Below, in pieces: positions 1 through 8,176 of a stretch of DNA of 20,032 nt. Position 1 is the stretch's first letter; each line of letters starts with the position of its first letter. The notes beneath the pieces are model-generated. The model was not told the origin of the DNA and did not search any database. It saw only the letters and a list, made by a program, of their open reading frames with translations. This stretch comes from a virus. The translations under genes and the position numbers were made by a program. The stretch is taken from positions 1-20,032 of IMG/VR virus record IMGVR_UViG_3300025128_000467, one strand, 5' to 3'.

Positions 1-2333
1 AATGCCGTATTCCATACATCTAAAATTGCCAAGGCTTGTACCTCCGTTAAAAGTTCTGAGGAAACCGTACCAATTCCTGGAATCGTTAGGTCTAGTCCTC
101 TAGTTGTTGCTGTAGAAACAGAATCACTTGCTGTCCCTGTATCTAAAAATCCTCTAATCTCGTCTATCTCATCTGAAGCAGTGGCACTGTCTGACACATC
201 TGCTGTCTTTGCTGTCTGCTCTGCCGAAGAATCAGAAGCTGCTACAAGATCAGAAACAGTAAGGAATACAACCTTGAATAGGGAATCACTAGCAGTCGCT
301 GTGTCAGAAGGACTGGAAGCTCTACCAAGTATATCGTCAACGGAATCCGAAGCAGCAGCAGTATCAGAAGCCTCAATGCTAGGAGCAACAGAATCAGATG
401 CCGATGCCGAACTAGAAACTGAAACAATAACATCAAAGCCAACACTGTCAGAAGCCCCTGCTGTATCCCCAGGATCTACAGAACGAGATTCCTGAACACT
501 TGCAGAATCAGAGGCAGCAGCAGTATCTGATGCCTGAAGGGATATCGATGCTGCATCAGTTGCGGCAGCTGTATCTGACACATCTTCCGTTAATGCTTTT
601 TCTGTACTTACCGAATCAGAAGCACTGGAAGGATCCGAAACATTCTCTGTGTAGTCTACTGAACCAGCGGATTCTTTTGTTGCTTCTACCGAATCGGATA
701 CGGTAGCCGAATCTGAAACCTGAATAGATATAGAATGATCATCAGTAGCCGCAGCAGAATCAGAAACAGAAAGAACAAGAACTAGAGATATGGAATCAGA
801 AGCGGATGCTGAATCGCTAACATCTTCATTCTCGGATTCAGTTTCAGAAACAGAATCACTAGCAACGGCAGAGTCCGATACAGCCAGTGCTATATCTATA
901 GAAACGGAATCACTAGAATCAGACTCGTCTGATACATCTTCCTGTTGATCACCACTGCTAGAAACGCTGTCACTGGCAGCAGACGTATCCTCTATAGAAA
1001 GAACTACATCTACTGAGGTTGAGTCACTAACATCCGCAGTGTCAGTTGGGGAAACGTTGGTGGACTCATCAGCATCAACAGAATCTGAAGCAGTGGCTGT
1101 ATCAGAACTAGAAACTACTATATCCCTAGATACCTGATCAGTCGAATTTGCTGTATCCTCTACCGAAAGAACCGCATCTATAGAAATAGAATCACTGGAA
1201 GTGGATGCATCAGATAGAGACTTAGAAACCGCAGAACCTACAGAGTCATCAGCAGTGGCTGAATCAGAACTTCCGATTACTAATCCAGTAAAGACTGAAT
1301 CAGAAGCGGATGCCGAATCAGTTACCTCTCTACTCAAGACGGATACAGGATCAACAGAGTCCGTTGCTGCTGCTGAATCACTAATACCTAATACTGAATC
1401 TGTTTTTACCGAATCAGAAGTAGCTGCTGTATCCGATACATCTTTAGCGTACCCCACTAAGGGATCTACATCATCGCTTGCAGCCGCTGAATCATCGATG
1501 CCAAGGACTATAGAAAACTCTACTGAATCACTGGCGGCAGCGGAGTCTGAAACATCTGATGACAGGGCTACGGTTGGGGATACAGAATCGGAAGCTGTTG
1601 CTGTATCTACAACTCCAAGAACTGTAGAGACTGAATCAGTTGCGACTGCTACATCTTCTGGATTAGCAAATTTATCTTCACCAGTCGCAGGATCTTCTTG
1701 AACCCAACAACTTTGTGTGTGCCAGTTCCTTCCTGGACCAGACCCCTGGTTATTTGCTGGGGCAGACCCGGTGACAGGGAAAATATCCCAGACAGTCATT
1801 GATGTTCTTGATCCGTCTGTGGGAGTGTTACCGTCGAATGGGTCTCCCCAACCAGTCGGATCGGTTAGATTTTCATCCTTTTCTTCTTCTACAACACCAG
1901 CAACAATAAGAGTATTTTGAGTGTATCCTGCTGTTAGACCGTCAAGGTTAACATCTATGGTTGCTGATGACCCACCTTCTTGCGTTAAGGTACCGCTAGT
2001 CGGCAACGGTTCATTGGATCCGATATAGGAATAAACAACAGCAATGCCTATAGAGTCTCCACTTAGTCCAGATATAGAGGGTGCTGATCCAGCATCAGAT
2101 GAGTCATATAAGCGATAAAACATAGACAGGCTAGGATTACCTGTTATGTTTGAACCAATCTCTGTAAATGAAACACCACCAACGGTTACGTCAGATCCCG
2201 CTGTTGGTATATCACCATCACTACTTCTACCAGCACCACAGATAACAATACACAGTTCACCCTCATTGGGAGAAACTGGTATGCTTCCAGAACCACCTTG
2301 GATACTGGCAGAATCTACTCTGTTAATTGCCAT
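1..2333 (-). CDS. Ser/Asp-rich repeat tail fibre or adhesin, C-terminus cut by the window edge
   Basis: An open minus-strand frame starts at ATG 2331-2333 and gives 777 codons without a stop to the left edge, so the C-terminus is missing. Residues 1 to about 225 are a Gly/Ser-rich beta-type domain (starting MAINRVDSASIQGG) that resembles N-terminal domains of phage tail and adsorption proteins. Next come about 28 degenerate repeats of 16-26 residues with core D(S/T)AxASDSV. After them the sequence becomes non-repetitive again (around LTIPGIGTVSSELL), so another domain probably follows outside the window. The start shares one base with the stop of the LamG-like gene upstream (TAATG), so translation is probably coupled. 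I infer a long fibrous virion protein reaching the cell surface. The Asp/Ser pattern also occurs in bacterial adhesins. Role is moderately sure; receptor unknown. Confidence 0.75.
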   Translation of the reverse strand, partial: MAINRVDSASIQGGSGSIPVSPNEGELCIVICGAGRSSDGDIPTAGSDVTVGGVSFTEIGSNITGNPSLSMFYRLYDSSDAGSAPSISGLSGDSIGIAVVYSYIGSNEPLPTSGTLTQEGGSSATIDVNLDGLTAGYTQNTLIVAGVVEEEKDENLTDPTGWGDPFDGNTPTDGSRTSMTVWDIFPVTGSAPANNQGSGPGRNWHTQSCWVQEDPATGEDKFANPEDVAVATDSVSTVLGVVDTATASDSVSPTVALSSDVSDSAAASDSVEFSIVLGIDDSAAASDDVDPLVGYAKDVSDTAATSDSVKTDSVLGISDSAAATDSVDPVSVLSREVTDSASASDSVFTGLVIGSSDSATADDSVGSAVSKSLSDASTSSDSISIDAVLSVEDTANSTDQVSRDIVVSSSDTATASDSVDADESTNVSPTDTADVSDSTSVDVVLSIEDTSAASDSVSSSGDQQEDVSDESDSSDSVSIDIALAVSDSAVASDSVSETESENEDVSDSASASDSISLVLVLSVSDSAAATDDHSISIQVSDSATVSDSVEATKESAGSVDYTENVSDPSSASDSVSTEKALTEDVSDTAAATDAASISLQASDTAAASDSASVQESRSVDPGDTAGASDSVGFDVIVSVSSSASASDSVAPSIEASDTAAASDSVDDILGRASSPSDTATASDSLFKVVFLTVSDLVAASDSSAEQTAKTADVSDSATASDEIDEIRGFLDTGTASDSVSTATTRGLDLTIPGIGTVSSELLTEVQALAILDVWNTA
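110..1653 (-). repeat. About 28 degenerate ~55-bp repeats encoding D(S/T)AxASDSV units
   Basis: Within the fibre gene a unit of roughly 18-20 codons recurs about 28 times. The core Asp-(Ser/Thr)-Ala-x-Ala-Ser-Asp-Ser-Val is followed by a variable, often hydrophobic stretch such as VLSVS. Codons differ between copies, so the DNA copies are diverged while the protein motif is kept, which indicates an old and selected array. The array also keeps two long plus-strand frames open (181-495 and 1201-1701); these are shadows. Confidence 0.85.
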
Positions 2334-3448
2334 TAGCTAGGCACATAAGTAACTTTAATAGTTACCGTTCCTGGTTCGTCAATATCAGTATATATAAATT
2401 GAAGGGGAACTTTCGGATCTAGTCTTTTTAAATCAATATCCCAATCAGTAAAGGAAGTACTTAAAACTTTATCTGGGGTTTGTAAAACTTCATCGTAGTC
2501 AGAACCTCTTGGGTCCGTTCCTTTATATGGGTGAAGGGCTGCTAGGGATCCTTCTAGTCCGTACTTCCATGCGAGGTATCCTTCGATTTCTTGCCTCTCA
2601 TCGGTGCCCATTGTGTCAAAGCCATCGCTATAGGCTATGAGTTCAACGATTCCAAGTTCCCCGGATCCTTCGACTCCTGAACGAGTAGCGGTTTTATTTA
2701 TCCAGTCAAAATCAAAATCACCACCAAAAGAATTCCAGGTATCCAACTCAGCACCATCGAGCCATTCTGTGACCCTTCCATTTGTGTACCTGGATAACAT
2801 TCTTATTTGACCACTAGCCCATGCATGGTCATTCTCTTTTTCTTCATCCCCATCTAGGTCACAAACAATCCGCCTACCACCCTGGACTCCCCAAACCCCA
2901 GTTGCGCTAGTGCTTCCTGTATTTGTTGATCCCAGTACATATAAATCATCATCGCCATCGGTATCAAATGTTCCTTTTGTTACTACAAATATAGTGAATT
3001 CTCCACTACCGAAGTGCATAGCATCTGGAAGTTCAAGGTTGTCATCGTCGCTGAATTGCACACCAGCCAGACCCGTGACTGCACCGTGATCGCCCATGTC
3101 GTAATCCACTACTGGCCTTGCCGAGGCACTATCGGGATTTGCTGAAATCCTGCCTGATGGAGTACCACCAGAAAGTGATTTCCATGACTGGACATCACCA
3201 CCGGGAATAGGATTTCCCATTAGACCTGTTAGATCACCTACCAAACTAAATACAGGATTGGTGCCAAATATAGATCGTTTTTTCAAACCACTTGTCATGT
3301 TTAATTTGCAAGTAGAAGCATCAGCTGTCTTTACTTCAACAGAATATATTGCAAACCCTCTTACCGTAGATATAGCTACGGCTTGTTGTATACCACTAGA
3401 CCCACCAGCAGCCGTCCCATCAAAGGTTATTTCTATTTGTTTTGGCAT
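2333..3448 (-). CDS. LamG/concanavalin-A-like lectin-fold virion protein
   Basis: 371 aa from ATG 3446-3448. A TTG four codons upstream is possible, but the TTGGAGA Shine-Dalgarno at 3454-3460 sits 5-6 bases before the ATG and decides the start. Residues about 110-310 look like a LamG/concanavalin-like jelly roll: strand FTIFVVT near 151, then the C-terminal hallmark IVELIAY (267-273), GYLAWKYGL (290-298) and HPYK (306-309), a pattern common in phage and bacterial surface proteins with laminin-G-type domains. Such domains usually bind glycans. It lies directly upstream of the fibre gene, sharing a TAATG junction, so I infer a tail- or head-decorating adsorption protein. Asp-rich stretches (DTDGDDD, DLDGDEEKEND) may bind calcium, which is inference. 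Confidence 0.75.
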   Translation of the reverse strand: MPKQIEITFDGTAAGGSSGIQQAVAISTVRGFAIYSVEVKTADASTCKLNMTSGLKKRSIFGTNPVFSLVGDLTGLMGNPIPGGDVQSWKSLSGGTPSGRISANPDSASARPVVDYDMGDHGAVTGLAGVQFSDDDNLELPDAMHFGSGEFTIFVVTKGTFDTDGDDDLYVLGSTNTGSTSATGVWGVQGGRRIVCDLDGDEEKENDHAWASGQIRMLSRYTNGRVTEWLDGAELDTWNSFGGDFDFDWINKTATRSGVEGSGELGIVELIAYSDGFDTMGTDERQEIEGYLAWKYGLEGSLAALHPYKGTDPRGSDYDEVLQTPDKVLSTSFTDWDIDLKRLDPKVPLQFIYTDIDEPGTVTIKVTYVPS

Positions 3449-3466
3449 AGTGGTCTCCAAAGTTTA

Positions 3467-3501
3467 GGGGGGACAGTAGCCCGATCAAAACTGCCCCCCC
3501 C
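3467..3501 (-). other. GC-rich intergenic hairpin (G-run/C-run stem)
   Basis: Between the 217-aa gene and the LamG gene, G6-ACAG (3467-3476) faces CTG-C8 (3491-3501) across a 14-base loop. On the minus-strand RNA the odd position becomes a U-G wobble, so about ten pairs form, consistent with a structure working in the leftward transcript. It is not followed by a U-tract, so it is not a classical terminator. It may stabilise the mRNA 3' end, pause polymerase or affect translation of the gene just downstream. Confidence 0.5.
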
Positions 3502-3517
3502 TCCAGAAAGGCCAAGG

Positions 3518-4171
3518 TTAAGAAATACTTAGTGTGTATGTTGATGTTAACGTATCACCACTTGCAAGTGTTACAGTAATATCAGCGGCACAAAAAGCCT
3601 TGTTGCTAGTAGCAGCACTAGAAGAATCTACAAGAACAATTGATCGCAATGCTCCACTTCCAGCAGAACCACAAGTAACTTTGATAGGACTTGAATCAAT
3701 TGTTTTGGCAGTAGCACCGATAGTCACACCAAAGATATCTAGTTGTTGTGAACCAGTACCCCTGAGATAAATCGTTCTGGCTGTTTGCCCGGTAAGAAGT
3801 TCGGTATCACCAGTTCCGGAACCCGTAGCAGCAGACAAACCATTAGCAGCAGCAGTCGTGGCAGTAGTAAAATCAGTAAGATCTTGTTCACTCGTATCGT
3901 CGCTTGGTGCTGCTGTGAGTGAGATATACATTCCTGTTTTGGGTGTACTAGCATATGAAGTTCCAGATCGAGCAATGCCATGAATCAATGCTTGCTTACC
4001 ATATTTCAAAACAGTATTTTGAACTGAAAACTTTTCTAATAAACCACCTGCACGTTCAATTACACAATCAAATCTACCAAAGGCATTTAATGTTACTGGC
4101 TCTGGGTAAACAACTGGGTTCCGAACGACGTTGATCTTTGCCGAATCGGAAGCAGACGCATTAGAACTCAT
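3518..4171 (-). CDS. Small virion (tail/adsorption-type) protein, 217 aa
   Basis: 217 aa; ATG at 4169-4171 with GGAG seven bases upstream, one base after the stop of the 160-aa gene. No catalytic motif is visible. The composition (Ser/Thr/Ala/Gly-rich, beta-prone) and the ending, with FCAADITV followed by SGDTLTSTYTLSIS, resemble a common pattern of small phage tail or adsorption proteins that finish in two beta strands. The N-terminus (SSNASASDS) echoes the repeat motif of the downstream fibre; this may be chance. Its position between capsid and fibre genes supports a virion role. Exact function not recognised. Confidence 0.6.
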   Translation of the reverse strand: MSSNASASDSAKINVVRNPVVYPEPVTLNAFGRFDCVIERAGGLLEKFSVQNTVLKYGKQALIHGIARSGTSYASTPKTGMYISLTAAPSDDTSEQDLTDFTTATTAAANGLSAATGSGTGDTELLTGQTARTIYLRGTGSQQLDIFGVTIGATAKTIDSSPIKVTCGSAGSGALRSIVLVDSSSAATSNKAFCAADITVTLASGDTLTSTYTLSIS

Positions 4172-4172
4172 C

Positions 4173-4655
4173 TTATTGCTCCGTTATCTTTATGCCCCCC
4201 GTGAGGAAGACGACGGCCTCTTGTTCGGAAACCGTTTTTGAAGAAGTAAAAGTATTCCAATAAATCAAATCAGAAAGACTGTCAGGAACTCCAGCGGTGT
4301 AGCTTGTCGAAGCAGTTGTGAAAACTCCTGCACCGAGAATTACTTGGCTATCATCTAACAATGTAGTTGTGTCAGACGAACTCCATGAAAGACCATTTAT
4401 GTTATGGGTTTCATAGGTGTCACCTTCAGAAGCTGGAGGAGACCAATAAGGAGTGCCATCGCTAGGGTCTGTACTGAAAACTCTGATTCGATCTATTGGA
4501 GTATTTTCGGCCTCTCTCCACTCTACCCAACCTGTAGGATTACTGGCTGTAGGCATAGCAGTCAAAAGACCAACATATGTTGTAGATATAGCAGGAGCAG
4601 GAGCACCAGTAAATCGTAACAGTACAGCATTAGACTGACCATGTGACTTACTCAT
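4173..4655 (-). CDS. Small virion protein of the tail-fibre-like beta-sandwich type, 160 aa
   Basis: 160 aa; ATG at 4653-4655 with AGGGG seven bases upstream. The order of motifs is TTYVGLLTAMPTA near 25-37, GWVEWREAENTPIDRI, a central ILGAGVFTTAS, IYWNTF, and a closing VVFLTGGIKI. It follows a pattern I know from small phage tail-associated proteins (short-chain start, 'gifda' strand, then 'w..L...k.v..Gd...f..G.l.i'). It lies just downstream of the major capsid gene in the same operon. Location in the particle is inferred; a neck or tail protein is possible. Confidence 0.55.
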   Translation of the reverse strand: MSKSHGQSNAVLLRFTGAPAPAISTTYVGLLTAMPTASNPTGWVEWREAENTPIDRIRVFSTDPSDGTPYWSPPASEGDTYETHNINGLSWSSSDTTTLLDDSQVILGAGVFTTASTSYTAGVPDSLSDLIYWNTFTSSKTVSEQEAVVFLTGGIKITEQ

Positions 4656-4679
4656 ACTACTGCCCCTACTAACTAATTA

Positions 4680-6035
4680 CTAAAACGTATCAACACAAGC
4701 ACCACGCACAATGCAGTCACCATCCATACGAATAGCATTCATACCAATGGAGTGCCACATTTGTAGCGAGTAACCACGTTCTGGAATCTCATCAAAACGA
4801 ACGTCCATATTCTGGTTCATTCCAATGATTCCGCAAGGTGGCGAGTAGAAGTAAACCCAACGAACTGCCTTGGCCCCTGCCGCATCAGCCCCCTGATATA
4901 CAGGTACACGCTCAACTTTAGTATCCAAACCAGCAGTAGTTTCAAAAGCAATGTCATAACTCATATCTACTTGCGTAGACAGACGGAATTCAAAGCCCAT
5001 GTATACAAATGCCTGACCACCAACAAGCGGCTTACCTTCATTGAAGTCAATGCTATTGAAACGACTATCAGTTGAATCTTCCATTAATTGATAGAACGAA
5101 TTCGGGTGAAGTACACAAAGGTACGGCATACCCGGCATCAAAGCATTGTTTGCATCTAACTTGGCCCTGGCTACCAGCATCTTATTAACGCTGAATGGAG
5201 TAATATCAGGAGTGGTTGAAGTATCTGTATCAATTAAAAGACCACCACCAGTGGGGGCACCAACGATACCAGTAGTTCTTGGATCCTCTTCCTCCGCACC
5301 ACCACCAGTATCAATAAATTGAATACCATTAATTGCAAATTTTGCAGTCCCAGACGCACCAGCGGTAACGGCAACATCCATTACAGTACTACCAGTAATT
5401 GTTGCACCACTGGTATTAATGTCTCGTCCGATTTCGGTACCTTCGGTCGCCGCTGGAACAGCATATTCATATAGATCTCCAGCAGTAGCAATCGTAAACT
5501 CATTCGTGTAACCAGTAGTAGTGTTGGCAGTGATGCCATTACCAGTACGGGTCTGAACAAGAACCTCACCCTTGAGTGCGTCAAGAATGATTCGGTCTCT
5601 ACGCTGATTGAAGATTGCAGCGATGTTGGCAAGGTATTGCCCATCGGGTGCAATCGCTCTCAGTAGACCTACTTCATCACGGGGATCAAACAGTTCGGCA
5701 TATTCAAACCACTCAGGTTCGATCAGCCTACGTTCACTGTCAGTCGCTCCGTACTTTTGACCACCATCGGCGACCACTCCACCCCACTCACCAAAACGTC
5801 CCCTAGTGACGAGTTGGTCTTGGTTGTGCTTCATGTACTTATCGAAGGACTTTACTTCACCTTCAATAGTTTCCTGTAGGAGAGTATCAGAAAGTTCAGA
5901 ATCAAATTGTTGAATCTGGAGTCGTACCAGATCCGTATATACCTGCTTGTACAGGTTAGAAACTGCATAGCCATCGGCTGGATCAAATAGATTCCCACCT
6001 GCGCCAGTCAGATTACCAAGATCAGTCATTGCCAT
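4680..6035 (-). CDS. Major capsid protein
   Basis: 451 aa; ATG at 6033-6035 with AAAGGG seven bases upstream (a second in-frame ATG at 6029 is worse placed). The N-terminal third is helical and charged (NLYKQVYTDLVRLQIQQFD), then comes a capsid-like segment with EWFEYAELFDPRDEVGLLRA (about 108-127), DGQYLANIAAIFNQRRDRII and ALKGEVLVQT. This matches the pattern of podovirus and siphovirus coat proteins in which a 'Dp..y......A..R..D..Ii.al.G' core precedes the shell domain. The second half holds a beta-rich insertion (about 165-280). Its length, its place after the scaffold gene and its long structured leader fit an abundant shell protein. I believe it belongs to the Phage_capsid_2-like group; a profile search would confirm. 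Confidence 0.85.
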   Translation of the reverse strand: MAMTDLGNLTGAGGNLFDPADGYAVSNLYKQVYTDLVRLQIQQFDSELSDTLLQETIEGEVKSFDKYMKHNQDQLVTRGRFGEWGGVVADGGQKYGATDSERRLIEPEWFEYAELFDPRDEVGLLRAIAPDGQYLANIAAIFNQRRDRIILDALKGEVLVQTRTGNGITANTTTGYTNEFTIATAGDLYEYAVPAATEGTEIGRDINTSGATITGSTVMDVAVTAGASGTAKFAINGIQFIDTGGGAEEEDPRTTGIVGAPTGGGLLIDTDTSTTPDITPFSVNKMLVARAKLDANNALMPGMPYLCVLHPNSFYQLMEDSTDSRFNSIDFNEGKPLVGGQAFVYMGFEFRLSTQVDMSYDIAFETTAGLDTKVERVPVYQGADAAGAKAVRWVYFYSPPCGIIGMNQNMDVRFDEIPERGYSLQMWHSIGMNAIRMDGDCIVRGACVDTF

Positions 6036-6200
6036 GACAAAACCCTTTCAAGACAATGTTAACATTATCGAAGAGTTGTCGGCCATCCGGCTCTTCTTGG
6101 CTTATACGCAAGCCCTCTGTCGGCAGTCTTTCCCGCTGTCAATCCGGCCTTTCGGTTATCGGACATGACAAGTAGTGATCATAGAAAACTATTTGTCAAG
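6036..6200 (-). promoter_or_regulatory. Structured leader/intergenic region before the capsid gene
   Basis: 165 bases without a gene, by far the longest gap in the leftward operon. Read leftward it holds an imperfect inverted repeat (6166-6175 with 6189-6198, 9 of 10 pairs), an overlapping alternative stem using TGTCA/TGACA and TCCG/CGGA, the hairpin GGCTT-GCGTAT-AAGCC, and a nested AAGAG...CTCTT / GCC-GGAT-GGC hairpin. The first two stems compete for the same bases. A TTGACA follows the preceding stop codon but no good -10 lies at the right distance. Likely role: a processing, stability or promoter element raising capsid expression. Confidence 0.5.
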
Positions 6201-7367
6201 CTATTTCTTCTTTTTTTTCTTCTTTGGTGTAGCGTTAACTGCTTTTTGTATCTTAGCTTCCTTGAGTAGTTTCTGTATCTTTGTATCCTGTATCAGATCG
6301 TCTACTCTTGTGCCTTGTATCAGCTTGTCTGTTTTCGTTTCTTTTATCAGATTCTCTTTCCTCATTTGGTTTATAAGTTCTTGTGCCCTAGTGGATTCGA
6401 ATAGTTTTTCAACCCTTTGTCGGTAAGGGGTTTCTGGACCTTTTTCTTTTCTGATCTCTGGAGCTTTTTCTCCTGTTAAGACAGGCCATAGTTCCCGGGG
6501 GGGCTTACTACCCGATGCTCTTCCACCACCAGATGGCATATCCAAAGGACCACCTTGCCATTGACCAGTTCCTTCAGTGGGAGTTTGTCTAAGTGGTGTT
6601 CTTACTGTACCAAATCTTTTTCCTGCTTGGTGTTCTTCAAATGTAGGTGGTGTATATGTTGCACGATCAGTTCCGGCTGGTGTAAGTGCCCCCGCTTTTA
6701 CTGCTTCATCATAAATACGACGAGCATTATCTCGCCCTGAGGCGATTCTTCCACCAGGAGGAGTTGGCTCCGGATAGTAATTCCTTTTGCCATCAATGTA
6801 ATCTGGTCGCTGGAACGGTGTAGCAGATGAGGCGGCAGTTGGTGCGGCAGTAGCCTTTGGTCCTTTAGGTTCTGATAGATTAGGACCAGTAGTGCTGTCC
6901 GTCCAGAAGCGAGCTGGATGGGATTGTCCGAGTTGGACTCGACGGACAGCTCTTTCTTTCTCTGGATCTTTCCCTCCTGTCCTGACAGGCCATAGTTCCC
7001 GAGCCTTTGGTCCTTTACCCTGGCCTGGATATTCTAATTGCTTATCTGAATGTACGGATCTGGGTGCTTCGGCTATTCTCTTTGCAGCATTAACCTGACC
7101 AACAGAAATGTTTCTTTCTGCTGCTGCCTTAGTTTTCGCAACATCTCTTCGTGTTATTTTTGCTGTCATAAAGTCGGATAAGGGTTGGGTTTCTCCTCCG
7201 GTAATGGTTGAAAGAACATTTCGAACTGCGCCAATAGATGCTCCGAATATGTTTAATCCTGCTGCACCTGCCACCTGTGTGACCTCACCAGCAGCACCTA
7301 TAGTTGTCCGTAACGCTTCTGCTCCTGGTCCCTTGTAAAGACCAGTGTGCTTCTTTTCCCTTGGCAT
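6201..7367 (-). CDS. Unrecognised Pro/Gly/Lys-rich protein with C-terminal 9-residue repeats and polylysine tail
   Basis: 388 aa; ATG at 7365-7367 shares a base with the scaffold stop (TAATG), with AGAGGT just upstream. I do not recognise the family. Residues about 15-60 are small and hydrophobic (EALRTTIGAAGEVTQVAGAAG). The middle is disordered and rich in Pro, Gly and Arg, with a duplicated block: ARELWPVRTGGKDPE (122-136) and PRELWPVLTGEKAPE (290-304). Residues 321-383 are seven consecutive nine-residue repeats, x-L-I-x-x-T-(K/R)-x-x, and the protein ends in seven lysines. Between scaffold and capsid genes, a role inside the head (DNA-contacting or ejected protein, or assembly factor) is plausible, but that is inference from position and charge. 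Confidence 0.7.
   Translation of the reverse strand: MPREKKHTGLYKGPGAEALRTTIGAAGEVTQVAGAAGLNIFGASIGAVRNVLSTITGGETQPLSDFMTAKITRRDVAKTKAAAERNISVGQVNAAKRIAEAPRSVHSDKQLEYPGQGKGPKARELWPVRTGGKDPEKERAVRRVQLGQSHPARFWTDSTTGPNLSEPKGPKATAAPTAASSATPFQRPDYIDGKRNYYPEPTPPGGRIASGRDNARRIYDEAVKAGALTPAGTDRATYTPPTFEEHQAGKRFGTVRTPLRQTPTEGTGQWQGGPLDMPSGGGRASGSKPPRELWPVLTGEKAPEIRKEKGPETPYRQRVEKLFESTRAQELINQMRKENLIKETKTDKLIQGTRVDDLIQDTKIQKLLKEAKIQKAVNATPKKKKKKK
6219..6407 (-). repeat. Seven 27-bp repeats encoding x-L-I-x-x-T-(K/R)-x-x
   Basis: Exactly periodic, without gaps: KLFESTRAQ, ELINQMRKE, NLIKETKTD, KLIQGTRVD, DLIQDTKIQ, KLLKEAKIQ, KAVNATPKK. Positions 2-3 are hydrophobic, position 6 is mostly Thr and position 7 basic. 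A nine-residue period does not match a simple heptad coiled coil. Confidence 0.85.
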
Positions 7368-8176
7368 TATTTACCTCTTATCCAATCTGTGCTTGGTTGC
7401 AGACGACTGTCGTCCATTCCTTGATAACCTTCTTCATGTAATTGCTTTTGAATAGTCATGAATTCGTTAATATGCTCTTCGTATTCTGGATGGCGTTTGT
7501 TATTAATAGCACCCAATTTCGCTAGCTTCCTTGCTCTTGCAGCGAGACTGGCGAAATCAGTTCCCAAACCACCACTACCAACACTACTAGGCGTTGCTTC
7601 GTCAGACATATTTAGCCCCATTCTTACCATGAAATCCATGACTTCAGGATTGTGACCCATACCCGTAACCTTGAATATCTTGTCAAGTTCCGGGTTTTCT
7701 TTGATTATATTAGCATAAGCACGTTCTGCAAGAGCCGCTTTGTTTTCATATTCATTACCATATTTACTTTGGGCCTCCTGTTTCCATTTACCAATAGTCT
7801 CCTCTTGGAGTTTACTATCCATTTCAGAACGACTCTTCTCTAAATCCACAACAGGTTGCATCATTTGATTCCATTGGTCTTTAGTTACACCCTTGTTATA
7901 TGCTGCTTTCCTTGAGGATTGTAGAGTTTCTGACAGGTCTTCATTAAGTCCTTCTGGGATCTCATAGCCCTCATGGGAAGCAGGAGCACCTAGACTCTGA
8001 TAGAAGCCAGACCATTCCTCTTCACCAGCATCCGAATTGGGTACCCTTGTTGACTCCCCCATCTTCTTACTTAGATTCTGATAAGAAGTCGCTAAGTCCT
8101 CTACAGAGTTAAACTTACTAATAATAGAATCTCTACCATCCATTTCAACAGGAAGGTTTTCATCGAGATTACTCAT
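7367..8176 (-). CDS. Capsid scaffolding (assembly) protein
   Basis: 269 aa; ATG at 8174-8176 overlaps the upstream gene by eight bases, with AGAGGA just before it. The N-terminus has the pattern frequent in phage scaffolds: a short acidic leader, KFNSVEDLATSYQNLSKKMG (about 21-40), a VPN segment, then WSGFYQSLGAP and GYEIPEG. The rest is charged, helix-rich and probably coiled coil (KSRSEMDSKLQEETIGKWKQ), ending in a basic tail (STDWIRGK). Known scaffolds act inside the procapsid and leave on maturation. Its place between portal and capsid genes is the classical position. No protease is visible next to it. Confidence 0.75.
   Translation of the reverse strand: MSNLDENLPVEMDGRDSIISKFNSVEDLATSYQNLSKKMGESTRVPNSDAGEEEWSGFYQSLGAPASHEGYEIPEGLNEDLSETLQSSRKAAYNKGVTKDQWNQMMQPVVDLEKSRSEMDSKLQEETIGKWKQEAQSKYGNEYENKAALAERAYANIIKENPELDKIFKVTGMGHNPEVMDFMVRMGLNMSDEATPSSVGSGGLGTDFASLAARARKLAKLGAINNKRHPEYEEHINEFMTIQKQLHEEGYQGMDDSRLQPSTDWIRGK

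Noticed and set aside
110-1653. CRISPR-like array
   Set aside because: Regular spacing comes from degenerate coding repeats in an open frame; there are no identical repeats with unique spacers.
181-1701. Plus-strand open frames at 181-495, 500-706 and 1201-1701
   Set aside because: They are reverse-strand shadows of the Asp/Ser repeat fibre, whose minus-strand frame is open from 2333 to the edge with a coherent protein motif. The plus frames have no ribosome sites.
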